From a virus, in IMG/VR virus record IMGVR_UViG_3300042868_002141, positions 1 through 24,010 of that record: a stretch of 24,010 nt of DNA; one strand, written 5' to 3'. A model generated the notes under the pieces. That model had not been told where the DNA came from and searched no databases. It saw only the letters and a program-made list of their open reading frames with translations. Of the stretch, positions 1 through 6,770 are shown in pieces. The position numbers were made by a program, and so were the translations under genes. How positions within the stretch are numbered: the first letter of the stretch is position 1; each line of letters starts with the position of its first letter.

Positions 1-5
1 CCCTA

Positions 6-188
6 TCATTGTCCTTCTTGTTTAAGCAGTAAAATAATACCCTCGTTAATAAGGTCAGATACACTACCTTCGCCTCGTTTTAGTTGAAGTCTTTGTAGTC
101 TGTCGGGTAAGTCTGTATTAATAAGTATAGTTGAGGGCTTTCTGTTAGGTTTAATAATAGGTCGCCCAATTGTTGGTCGTATTGTCAT
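6..188 (-). CDS. Small ribbon-helix-helix-like DNA-binding protein (60 aa)
   Basis: This complete small ORF is the only convincing minus-strand gene. It has a basic, Pro-rich N-terminus (about residues 1-18), then a segment resembling a short beta strand (STILINTDLP, about 19-28), followed by two predicted helices ending in a hydrophobic stretch (SVSDLINEGIILLL). This layout fits a CopG/Arc-type ribbon-helix-helix fold, in which a dimer inserts paired strands into the DNA major groove. It is transcribed away from the phage operon across a shared AT-rich spacer, a common position for a regulator that controls its own promoter and the divergent one. The fold is inferred from pattern and length alone. 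The regulatory role is inferred from position. Confidence 0.6.
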   Translation of the reverse strand: MTIRPTIGRPIIKPNRKPSTILINTDLPDRLQRLQLKRGEGSVSDLINEGIILLLKQEGQ

Positions 189-223
189 AATGTTTTTTAT
201 TTTAGTTGTTAATTATGGTACGA

Positions 224-246
224 ATATATAAATATATATATATATA
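224..246. repeat. Alternating A/T dinucleotide tract
   Basis: A nearly pure alternating AT run, broken once by an extra AA at about 230-232. It lies in the spacer between divergent genes. Such tracts are flexible and easily melted. No function can be assigned from sequence alone. Confidence 0.6.
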
Positions 247-338
247 AGTCAAGTATTATTTTAATTCTATATGTAACTGTTTGATAATTAGCCTAAAAAA
301 TGTTGCTAACTTGTTATAATTAAATAAAATTTAGTAAT

Positions 339-346
339 TATATTTG
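339..346 (+). promoter_or_regulatory. Candidate Bacteroidota -7 promoter element (TATATTTG)
   Basis: The octamer matches the TAnnTTTG consensus used by the primary sigma factor of Bacteroidota. A TTG that could serve as the -33 element is present at 311-313, but the 25-base spacing is longer than the usual 17-23. If used, transcription would begin close to the ATG at 351, giving an almost leaderless mRNA for the operon. In DNA this AT-rich a chance match is possible. Confidence 0.35.
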
Positions 347-350
347 AAGC

Positions 351-503
351 ATGGAATTAAAACAAGGCAAAAAAAGAGGGGCAAAGCCTAAGGAAGATAA
401 AAAGCAAGCAGTCACATTTATGCTACGTCAATCAACTATCAATGCTATTGGTGGAATGGAAGCAGTTAGGGCAAAAGCGGTTAATCATTTTGAAATCTTA
501 TAA
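351..503 (+). CDS. Small basic protein, probable DNA-binding (50 aa)
   Basis: A short complete ORF that opens the rightward operon. The N-terminus is strongly basic (KQGKKRGAKPKEDKK), followed by a strand-like segment (AVTFMLRQSTINAIGG) and a short helix (MEAVRAKAVNHFEIL). Small proteins with a KRG/KPK start and a central GGxEAxR motif recur in Bacteroidota mobile elements, and I read this as one of them, perhaps ribbon-helix-helix-like. It ends just inside the following NinG gene, consistent with translational coupling. The start is the first ATG after the candidate promoter. Function is not established. Confidence 0.6.
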   Translation: MELKQGKKRGAKPKEDKKQAVTFMLRQSTINAIGGMEAVRAKAVNHFEIL

Positions 504-1014
504 AGACAAACCATGCCGAGCGTGTGGCGATATTTTCCCACAGCGTAAATCTACTGAAGTGGTTTGCTCAATTAAATGTGCAATCGAATTATCCAAAAAG
601 AAAACCGATAAAAAAAAGAAAATAGCTGATAAAGTAGAGATTGAGGTACTTAAGTTAAAGGTAAAAACAATATCAGACTATACTAAGGAAGCTCAGGCGG
701 TATTTAATAAATGGATAAGAGTACGCGATATAAACGAGCCTTGTATTAGTTGTGGTAGTTACATGGGGCAAATGCACTGCGGTCACTATAAGACTACAAA
801 AGCACATCCTGAGCTAAGGTTTAACGAACTCAACTGCCATAAGCAATGTGCAACGTGTAACAACTATCTAAGCGGTAACATAATTAAGTATAGGATTGAA
901 TTGATTAACAGAATAGGAATTGAAAAGGTCGAATGGATTGAAGGTCCACACTCTCCAGTTAAGTATACGATTGAAGATTTAAAGGAAATTAAAAAGAAGT
1001 ATGCAGTCAAATAG
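490..1014 (+). CDS. ninG: NinG/Rap-like recombination protein
   Basis: The protein closely follows the layout of lambda NinG (Rap), a structure-specific nuclease acting on branched recombination intermediates. An N-terminal zinc-ribbon-like cluster (C9, C12, C26, C30, numbered from the TTG at 490) is followed by a Lys-rich linker. Then comes the conserved core with PCISCG (C85, C88), a CGHY segment, the LRFNE motif and a further Cys/His cluster ending in SGN. The C-terminal RIELINRIG segment is also family-like. About 174 aa from this start. An upstream in-frame ATG at 442 exists, but it would overlap the preceding gene by 62 bases and add residues without family similarity, so the TTG at 490 is preferred though not certain. 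The stop overlaps the next gene by 14 bases. Confidence 0.88.
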   Translation: MKSYKDKPCRACGDIFPQRKSTEVVCSIKCAIELSKKKTDKKKKIADKVEIEVLKLKVKTISDYTKEAQAVFNKWIRVRDINEPCISCGSYMGQMHCGHYKTTKAHPELRFNELNCHKQCATCNNYLSGNIIKYRIELINRIGIEKVEWIEGPHSPVKYTIEDLKEIKKKYAVK

Positions 1015-1471
1015 AGATGCTTTAGTTGATTTGGTTATAAAAGATATTGCATACAAAAAAAAGTGTAAGGTCTTTTCACCCGATAACTATGAGGATTTGT
1101 ATCACGACATTGTGCTATTACTTTTAGAAATAAGCGAAGATCGTTTGCCAACTATTGAAAACTTACCTTTTTGGTTTTTCAGAGTAGCAAAGAATAAAGT
1201 ATCAAAAACAGGTTGCGATAAAAAGTTAAGGAGTGAAATCATAACCGATAACTTTACAAAGAAACTCAACCCAATAAAACAACAGCAAAGTGTTTTAACA
1301 GATGCTGAGATTAAGAAAGCCGAAAGGATTATGATAGAGTTAACCGAGTTTGAGAACAGAGTTATAACAGCCTATAATCAATTAGGCAATATGAAGAAAG
1401 TCGCAAGGTTTACTGGTATACCATACGCAAGTTTAAGAATAGTTAAGGACAAGATAAGAAAAATCAAATGA
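1001..1471 (+). CDS. Sigma-70-like / HTH transcription protein (156 aa)
   Basis: The N-terminal half resembles sigma region 2: an acidic helix with YEDLYHDIVLLLLE (about residues 27-41) followed by PFWFFRVAKNKV, which is like the aromatic DNA-melting helix. The C-terminal 45 residues (TEFENRVITAYNQLGN, then KKVARFTGIPYASLRIVKDKI) fit a region-4-type helix-turn-helix. The length suits a minimal phage sigma-like factor. It overlaps NinG by 14 bases and the next gene by four (ATGA). It sits just before the late genes, so a role in late transcription is attractive but inferred. It could also be a non-sigma HTH regulator. Confidence 0.55.
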   Translation: MQSNRDALVDLVIKDIAYKKKCKVFSPDNYEDLYHDIVLLLLEISEDRLPTIENLPFWFFRVAKNKVSKTGCDKKLRSEIITDNFTKKLNPIKQQQSVLTDAEIKKAERIMIELTEFENRVITAYNQLGNMKKVARFTGIPYASLRIVKDKIRKIK

Positions 1472-2538
1472 AAATACTTGTAGTAATACCAAGTTCAGCA
1501 AAGAAAATAAATGGAGTAGACTATCATCGAATGTTGATACCCCATAACCGTATGGGCATACTTAACCCTGAAAGTGAAATAAATGTATGCAATGACATCG
1601 AGGCGTTAACAGATGAGCAACTTGCAGACTTTAACCTCGTTATCTTTAACCGTTTTATATCTCAGTCAGGAAACGAAAAGCAGGTGTATAAAAGGTTGCT
1701 AACTTTAAGTTTGCCTTATGTATTGGACATGGATGACGATTATAGGCTTAACCTTTCGCACCCTCTTTATGAGCTTGTTAAGTTAGATAAACACGCAGAT
1801 AAGATAATGTTTGCAATGAAAAATGCAATAGCCATTACCGCAGCATCAAAACTACTTGCCGAAACATTAAAGAAAGAAAGCGGAAACCAAAATGTATTTA
1901 TAGTTCAAAACGGAATTGATACCTCACAAGACCAATTTAAGGTAAATGAAATTAACCTACCTAATTTAACTTTTGGATGGACTGGTAGCGTTAGTCACTT
2001 TGATGATGTGCTATTATTACATGATAGCCTATTAGCTTTATACTTACACCCTGACTTTTGCAATACGTTTAGATTTGTTTATGGTGGGTTTGACAAATCG
2101 GATGCAGTAAGTCAATCAATACTTGGCGTTTTAACCTGCAAAGGAATAGCAGATACAACTCAGTTCGATGTGTTCCCTGCAACCGATGTAGATAACTACG
2201 CTACGTTTTACGATAATATAAATGTGTCTTTAATACCGTTAAGGGCAAACCGTTTTAATAGTTTGAAATCTAATCTTAAACTTTTGGAGGCAGGGTTTAA
2301 AAAGAAAGCAGTAATAGTATCGGATGTTGAACCGTACAAGTCTTATCTTAAGCATGGTGTAAACTGCCTTGTAGTTAAGAATAAACACGATTGGTATAGG
2401 CATATGGTATACTTGATTAAGAACCCTCACATAGCTACTGAGTTAGCCGAGCAACTATATCAAGATGTACAAGTATTCGAGATTGACAATATAGCAAAAA
2501 GAAGATTTAACATTTATAAAAAACTATGCAACCAATAA
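1468..2538 (+). CDS. GT-B fold glycosyltransferase (GT4/GT1-like)
   Basis: At 356 aa this has the full two-domain length of a GT-B enzyme. The N-terminal domain begins MKILVVIPSS and contains the acidic VLDMDDDY segment (about residue 85). The C-terminal donor-binding domain starts near residue 168 (FGWTGSVSHFDD). It carries the typical SNLKLLEAGFKKKAVIVSD motif (about 268-286), in which a Glu in the LLEAG segment usually contacts the nucleotide sugar, then GVNCLVV. There is no signal peptide or membrane segment, so it is probably cytoplasmic. It opens a five-gene cassette through an ATGA overlap. Donor and acceptor cannot be read from the sequence. Confidence 0.85.
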   Translation: MKILVVIPSSAKKINGVDYHRMLIPHNRMGILNPESEINVCNDIEALTDEQLADFNLVIFNRFISQSGNEKQVYKRLLTLSLPYVLDMDDDYRLNLSHPLYELVKLDKHADKIMFAMKNAIAITAASKLLAETLKKESGNQNVFIVQNGIDTSQDQFKVNEINLPNLTFGWTGSVSHFDDVLLLHDSLLALYLHPDFCNTFRFVYGGFDKSDAVSQSILGVLTCKGIADTTQFDVFPATDVDNYATFYDNINVSLIPLRANRFNSLKSNLKLLEAGFKKKAVIVSDVEPYKSYLKHGVNCLVVKNKHDWYRHMVYLIKNPHIATELAEQLYQDVQVFEIDNIAKRRFNIYKKLCNQ

Positions 2539-2765
2539 TAATATCAATCGGAATGGCTTGTTTATTCACAGCCTTTCTAACCATTACCAACCTACCAACG
2601 TGGCTTGATTTTAAGCCTTTTAACTGTGCTATCTGCTTATCGTTTTGGAGTACGTTAGTATTAGTTTTTATGGGTTCAATGGGTTATGAAGTTATGTTAT
2701 TTGCCTATGCAGGTATATCGGCATATTCAGCAATCATTTTAAAAAGAGTAATATTCAAGATATGA
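2526..2765 (+). CDS. Small membrane protein with CxxCLSFW motif (79 aa)
   Basis: Two or three hydrophobic segments are visible (about residues 3-21, 36-52 and 55-72), so this is an integral membrane protein with little soluble part. The motif NCAICLSFW (about 33-41) recalls the Cys-x-x-Cys-Leu-x-Phe-Trp signature of DUF1360-type small membrane proteins. It overlaps the glycosyltransferase by 13 bases and the next gene by four, so it is made together with the glycan genes. It might anchor or recruit them at the inner membrane; this is inference. The biochemical function is unknown. Confidence 0.65.
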   Translation: MQPIIISIGMACLFTAFLTITNLPTWLDFKPFNCAICLSFWSTLVLVFMGSMGYEVMLFAYAGISAYSAIILKRVIFKI

Positions 2766-3040
2766 GAACATACGATGAGATTTACAGCGACATAATAGCT
2801 GATACTGGCGATAGGTTTACCATTAGAAAACTTATTGATGTGTTCGTAACTGAAAGCGATTGGATCGGAACCCACCAACAAACTTTAAAATGTGCCTCGC
2901 TATCTTTGGAGATTACAGGAATAAGGATAGGGAGTTGTTCCTCGTGTATGTTGGATGGAATAAAGAACTTAGTCAGGTGGATTAACAAGCACGAAGAAAC
3001 TATTTTAGCAGCACGTAAACCAATAAAGAAAACAAAATGA
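2762..3040 (+). CDS. Hypothetical CxxC protein of the glycosyltransferase cassette (92 aa)
   Basis: I do not recognise this protein. It is soluble, mostly helical by appearance, and carries GSCSSCMLDGIKNLVRWI (about residues 57-74), a Cys pair that could bind metal together with upstream C44 or be redox active. The C-terminus is basic. ATGA overlaps join it to the membrane protein before and the GT9-like gene after, so it is a genuine coupled member of the cassette. Whether it acts in glycan modification or is a passenger is unknown. Confidence 0.6.
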   Translation: MRTYDEIYSDIIADTGDRFTIRKLIDVFVTESDWIGTHQQTLKCASLSLEITGIRIGSCSSCMLDGIKNLVRWINKHEETILAARKPIKKTK

Positions 3041-3807
3041 GAGTTAAGCAGTCAGGGCATATTGGAGATTTAATTTATTCGCTATCCTCAATTAAACGAG
3101 TAGCTGAGTTGAGTGGTGATCCTGTGGACTTGTTTATTGGGTTCAATGAAATCAATCGAACGCCTGAGCACCCGAGCGGTAACTATACAATGAATGATAA
3201 TTACTACCGATACTTGCTACCATTGTTAAAAGAGTTGCCTTATATCAATTCGGTAACGCCTGCTAAAAAAGAAGTTGAGGTCGATTACAATTTTGATAGT
3301 TTTAGAAACAATGGTTATAATTTAGGAGCATACGATTTACGAAGATGGCATGGATTGATATACGAGGATTTAAGCCATCCAAATATAATGACTGCTAAAT
3401 GTATTGAGATTGAAAACAAACTGCCTTATTTAAAAGGTAAGATAGCAATAAACCTTAGCCTAAGATACCGCAACCCAACTATTGATTACAGCAAGTTAAA
3501 AGATATTGAGCACGATTTAATATTTGTAGGATTAGATGATGAATATAACGATTTTATGTTGAGGTATAACGTAATACCTAAGCGAGTAAATGTCAAAGAT
3601 GCTTTACACATGGCTACGATATTAAATTCAGTTGATTTATTTATTGGTAATCAAAGTAGTACATTTGCAATAGCCGAACAAATGAAAATAAAACGAGCAT
3701 TAGATGTCTATAACCCATCACCAAACGTAATAGTTAGCGGTGATAATGGTTATGACTTTATGACAACCAAAGGAATGATTAACGCAATAACTGAATTAAC
3801 AAAATGA
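3037..3807 (+). CDS. Glycosyltransferase family 9-like (heptosyltransferase-like) protein
   Basis: At 256 aa it is somewhat shorter than typical GT9 enzymes (about 300-350). The N-terminus SGHIGDLIYSLSSIKRV matches the Gly-Asp start of ADP-heptose:LPS heptosyltransferases. The C-terminal part (DALHMATILNSVDLFIGNQS, about residues 187-206, then STFAIAEQM) matches the region in which this family binds the donor nucleotide and places a conserved acid/Asn and Ser/Thr near it. The usual His of the GPxHLA signature is replaced here (SSTFAIAEQ), so the donor may differ from ADP-heptose. Overlaps of four bases on both sides. Family assignment is good; the reaction is inferred. Confidence 0.7.
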   Translation: MRVKQSGHIGDLIYSLSSIKRVAELSGDPVDLFIGFNEINRTPEHPSGNYTMNDNYYRYLLPLLKELPYINSVTPAKKEVEVDYNFDSFRNNGYNLGAYDLRRWHGLIYEDLSHPNIMTAKCIEIENKLPYLKGKIAINLSLRYRNPTIDYSKLKDIEHDLIFVGLDDEYNDFMLRYNVIPKRVNVKDALHMATILNSVDLFIGNQSSTFAIAEQMKIKRALDVYNPSPNVIVSGDNGYDFMTTKGMINAITELTK

Positions 3808-4385
3808 TTTTGAACAAATTAAACTTTTTAGGAGTTAAAAATGGAGTTGAGTATTTTCAAGATGAAAACGGTATTATCTTTTGTGAACCTTTGGACCAGG
3901 GGAATAAGTTAGGAGGCACAAATGAAAATGAAAGGAACATAAGCCAAAACTTAACCCGAATAGAAAGAGTTAAACAAATCAAAGAGGGTGCGAATGTATT
4001 AGACTTTGGATGTGGCAATGGATTATTGGTAAATGACTTTAATCAATCAGGAATAAATGCAAGTGGCTATGATAAGTTTAGCACGCTCTTTAAAAAAAGA
4101 CCCAAAAAAGAAAGTTTCGACATAGTATTAATGATAGAAGTGATTGAGCATTTAACAAGTCCCTTTAAAGAATTAGACTTAATATACAAGTCATTAGTGA
4201 AAGGTGGCTCAGTAATTGTTGAAACCTCATTTAGTGATTGGTTAACTTTAGAAGATACATACATTGAGCCAAGCATTGGACATTCAACTATATTCTCTCA
4301 CAAAGGATTGACTAAGTTAATGCAAATTAAAGGTTTTACCGAGGGTGAACATATTGATAGGAACACAAGAGTATACATTAAATAA
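3804..4385 (+). CDS. Class I SAM-dependent methyltransferase
   Basis: The Rossmann-fold SAM-binding motif VLDFGCGNG occupies residues 65-73, followed by the acidic end of strand 2 (GYD, 88-90). The strand-4 region FDIVLMIEVIEHL (105-117) is the Methyltransf_23-type signature of small-molecule or sugar methyltransferases. A late GGSVIVETSF strand follows. No DPPY/NPPY-type catalytic tetrapeptide of amino-DNA methylases is present, so a DNA methylase is unlikely. It is coupled by ATGA to the GT9-like gene, so a natural reading is O-methylation of a sugar added by the cassette, for example as a cap. That role is inference. Confidence 0.82.
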   Translation: MILNKLNFLGVKNGVEYFQDENGIIFCEPLDQGNKLGGTNENERNISQNLTRIERVKQIKEGANVLDFGCGNGLLVNDFNQSGINASGYDKFSTLFKKRPKKESFDIVLMIEVIEHLTSPFKELDLIYKSLVKGGSVIVETSFSDWLTLEDTYIEPSIGHSTIFSHKGLTKLMQIKGFTEGEHIDRNTRVYIK

Positions 4386-4391
4386 ACAAAC

Positions 4392-4847
4392 ATGGCAAAG
4401 CATAAGTACATAGAAACCCCTGAAAAGATGTGGGAACTATTTGAGCAATATAAGACATACACTAAAAGCAAACCTATTTTAGTTCAAGACTTTGTAGGAA
4501 AAGATGGTGATGAAGTAAACCGAAAGAAAGAAAGACCCTTAACCATTGATGGTTTTGAATGTTGGTGTTACGATAACGACATTATAAGCGATTTAAGCCA
4601 ATATTTTGCAAATACCGAACAAAGATACAGCGAATATCAAACTATCTGTTCACGCATACGTAAAGCAGTAAGGACAGACCAAATAGAAGGAGGCATGAGT
4701 GGCATTTACAATTCATCCATAACTCAACGGTTAAACGGTTTAACTGATAAAACACAAGTTGAGAATAGTGGAGAGGTAAAAATAATAACAGCAAATTTTG
4801 GAAATAGAACTATACACACCTCACAAGAACCAGGAGAAGATACATAA
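4392..4847 (+). CDS. terS: Terminase small subunit
   Basis: The 151-aa protein carries the pattern of the P22 gp3-like small terminase family: an N-terminal MWELFEQYK helix, a TIDGFECWC segment, then YQTICSRIRKAVRTDQIEGG and SGIYNSSITQRLNGL. Small terminases form a ring that recognises the packaging site and hands DNA to the large subunit. Its 3' end overlaps the large-subunit gene by 50 bases in another frame, which supports both the partnership and coupled translation. The start ATG follows a short A-rich gap after the methyltransferase. Confidence 0.88.
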   Translation: MAKHKYIETPEKMWELFEQYKTYTKSKPILVQDFVGKDGDEVNRKKERPLTIDGFECWCYDNDIISDLSQYFANTEQRYSEYQTICSRIRKAVRTDQIEGGMSGIYNSSITQRLNGLTDKTQVENSGEVKIITANFGNRTIHTSQEPGEDT

Positions 4848-6003
4848 CTCTATTAATAACGAGAAGTATAAGTATTATGTTCTTGATATTGGTAGGCAGT
4901 TTGGCAAGTCTATGCTTGCACAAAACCAAGCAGCATATTGGGGATTTAATGATGCAGGCTGTGTAATAGGATGGGTAAGTCCTATTTATAGGCAAGCAAA
5001 GAAAGTATTTACAGAACTAACGCAAGCATTTTCTGGGCATAACCTATTTAAGATTAATAATTCAGACTTAGAGATTAAGTTCCCTAATGGATCATTGATG
5101 AAATTCTTTTCATCTGAAAGGTACGACAATATAAGGGGTGAAACATTTGATTATCTAATATGTGATGAGTTTGCTTTTATGGATGCTTTGGCATGGTCTG
5201 AAGTATTAAGGGCAACCGTACTTGTAAAAGGCAAAAAGGTTTTACTTATATCAACACCAAAGGGCAAAAATCATTTCTTTAACTTGTTTAGTCTTGATGG
5301 TTCAAACGCTCAATACAAGTCATTTAAAATGACATCTTATGATAACCCTATAATAAACCCAACTGAAATAGATGATGCAAGATTAACACTTCCTGACCAT
5401 GTATTTAGGCAAGAATATTTAGCTGAGTTTATTGATGGTGGCTATTCGTTATTTGCAGCAGCAAAGTTTACAGCTTTAGGACAATCAACCTCTCGTAATT
5501 ATGCAGGTGTCGATTTGGGTAGGGCAGATGATTATACAGTTATATCTGTATTTAATCAAAATGGAGAGCAGGTTTATATTGAAAGATGGAGGCATGATAG
5601 CTGGACTAATATAGTAGCAAAATTAATAAAGGTTATAAATATTTATTCGGCTTATACCCTAATTGAAAGTAACAGTATAGGTGATGCTATTTATGAGCAG
5701 GTTCGAAACGGATGCTTAAACAAATCAAAAATACAACCATTTTTTACAACATCTAAAAGCAAACAAGATATTATAGAACAGTTAGTTGTTGCTTGCCAAA
5801 ATGAAGATATTAAATTTAATGATAATGAATTTCTTAAAAAAGAGTTAGATATATTTGGGTATGAGTACAATCCTAAATCTAAATCAGTTCGTTACTCTGC
5901 ACCTTCAGGCTTTCATGATGATGCTGTAATGGCAACAGCTATATCATATCATGCACTTAAAACATTAAGGGGCGGTGGCAAGTATGTTGTACTAAATGTG
6001 TAG
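4798..6003 (+). CDS. terL: Terminase large subunit (packaging ATPase/nuclease)
   Basis: The 401-aa protein shows both terminase domains. An adenine-contacting TPHKNQEKIH segment (7-16) precedes the Walker A-like GRQFGKS (32-38); Walker B is LICDE (120-124) with E124 the likely catalytic Glu; the coupling-type motif LLISTPKGK follows (about 150-158). The RNase H-like nuclease begins GVDLGRADDYT (D239 first metal ligand) and ends in HDDAVMA (D374/D375). The start is TTG: no ATG occurs between it and the Walker A, and translation from here restores the N-terminal adenine motif. It overlaps the small subunit by 50 bases. It powers DNA translocation into the prohead and cuts the concatemer. Confidence 0.94.
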   Translation: MEIELYTPHKNQEKIHNSINNEKYKYYVLDIGRQFGKSMLAQNQAAYWGFNDAGCVIGWVSPIYRQAKKVFTELTQAFSGHNLFKINNSDLEIKFPNGSLMKFFSSERYDNIRGETFDYLICDEFAFMDALAWSEVLRATVLVKGKKVLLISTPKGKNHFFNLFSLDGSNAQYKSFKMTSYDNPIINPTEIDDARLTLPDHVFRQEYLAEFIDGGYSLFAAAKFTALGQSTSRNYAGVDLGRADDYTVISVFNQNGEQVYIERWRHDSWTNIVAKLIKVINIYSAYTLIESNSIGDAIYEQVRNGCLNKSKIQPFFTTSKSKQDIIEQLVVACQNEDIKFNDNEFLKKELDIFGYEYNPKSKSVRYSAPSGFHDDAVMATAISYHALKTLRGGGKYVVLNV

Positions 6004-6033
6004 CAATAAGACTTAAATTAATACTATTATAAA

Positions 6034-6645
6034 ATGATTACCAACTACGAAAACCTAACGATTAAACAATTTCTAAACTGCAAGTTAATTTCAGACTTAG
6101 AAACCGACCCTATTCAACGTAAAGTAAAGATGCTTGCTGAGATTAGTGGTAAAAGTGTGGATGAGATTGAGTCAATGCCTATCGAAAAAATGATAAAGCA
6201 TTTGAAAGACTTGGAGAATATCGAAAACATTGCAACCCTATCAAAGGTGAAGATGAAGTTTAAGGTAGGTAGTAAAAGGTTTGAATGTATTTGGAAGCCT
6301 CAGGAATTAACAGCGGCTCAATATGTGGATGTAACACACTTTTGCAAAGATCAGGATGCGATAGTTTCAAACATTCATAACATATTAGCAGCTATTTGTG
6401 TAGAGGTTAATTGGTTTAAGAGGACTAAGTACGATGGGGTGAAGCATAAGGAGGTGGCTAATTTGTTTTTAAACAAAATGAAAATAAGTCAAGCCTACCC
6501 GATAATGGTTTTTTTTTGCAAGTTCTATCAGGAATTATCAAACAGTATCCTAACTTGTTTGGAGAAGGAAGTTCTGGAGGTGAAGGAGTTAGCGGAGAAA
6601 CATTTGAAAAGCGATGGGGATGGATTGCAGTCATTAACAATTTAA
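6034..6645 (+). CDS. Tail assembly chaperone-like protein, unshifted product (gpG-like)
   Basis: This 203-aa, mostly helical protein starts with an ATG after a 30-base gap. It has a central beta-like segment (KMKFKVGSKRFECIW, about 74-88) and a helical core (ELTAAQYVDVTHFC). The identification rests on architecture: the frame contains a T9 slippery run at codons 159-161, after which a second open frame continues to 6770. That gives a longer alternative product, exactly the arrangement of G/GT tail assembly chaperones, which coat the tape measure protein before tube assembly. It lies 4.6 kb before the tape measure gene rather than directly beside it, so the call is probable, not certain. Confidence 0.6.
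   Translation: MITNYENLTIKQFLNCKLISDLETDPIQRKVKMLAEISGKSVDEIESMPIEKMIKHLKDLENIENIATLSKVKMKFKVGSKRFECIWKPQELTAAQYVDVTHFCKDQDAIVSNIHNILAAICVEVNWFKRTKYDGVKHKEVANLFLNKMKISQAYPIMVFFCKFYQELSNSILTCLEKEVLEVKELAEKHLKSDGDGLQSLTI
6509..6517 (+). promoter_or_regulatory. Probable programmed -1 frameshift slippery site (T9)
   Basis: In the frame starting at 6034 the run reads GTT TTT TTT TGC, so T TTT TTT at 6510-6516 satisfies the X XXY YYZ rule with two Phe codons slipping back one base. After the slip, reading resumes at 6516 (TTG CAA) in the frame that stays open to 6770. Unshifted translation stops at 6645 (203 aa); shifted translation gives about 245 aa. No strong downstream stem-loop or pseudoknot is obvious by eye. 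A homopolymer sequencing error is the main alternative. Confidence 0.65.
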
Positions 6646-6770
6646 GTAATAACGATAGAAGCAGATGGGCGTACTATGAGGATATGAATGTAACTGAGTT
6701 TTTAAACACAGTAGTATTTTATAAAGAAAAAAGCGAAGCGGAGCAAAAATGGCAACAGGCAAATCAATAG
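6516..6770 (+). CDS. -1 frame extension of the tail assembly chaperone (gpT-like part)
   Basis: This open frame has no good start of its own (the first triplet is TTG directly inside the T9 run) and is best read as the C-terminal 84 residues of a frameshift fusion with the gene at 6034. The segment has a Gly/Ser-rich linker followed by a compact conserved-looking region, ETFEKRWGWIAVINNL and then VTEFLNTVVFYKEKSEAEQ, typical of the C-terminal part of phage G-T-like proteins. It ends 22 bases inside the next gene. Independent translation is unlikely but cannot be excluded. Confidence 0.6.
   Translation: MQVLSGIIKQYPNLFGEGSSGGEGVSGETFEKRWGWIAVINNLSNNDRSRWAYYEDMNVTEFLNTVVFYKEKSEAEQKWQQANQ

Larger units (their letters stand above)
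189..350. other. Divergent intergenic spacer, probable control region
   Basis: This 162-base, very AT-rich spacer separates the minus-strand ribbon-helix-helix-like gene from the start of the rightward operon. It contains an alternating A/T tract and, at its right edge, a perfect match to the Bacteroidota -7 promoter element. I found no convincing inverted repeat operator and no encoded protein. The assignment as a control region rests on divergent gene orientation and these two signals. Confidence 0.4.

Noticed and set aside
442-489. Upstream ATG start for the NinG gene
   Set aside because: It overlaps the preceding small gene by 62 bases and the added residues show no NinG similarity; TTG at 490 fits better, although this is not proven.
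3804-4385. Phage DNA methyltransferase
   Set aside because: The SAM motif is present but no DPPY/NPPY or cytosine-methylase PC motif is seen; the layout is that of a small-molecule or sugar methyltransferase.
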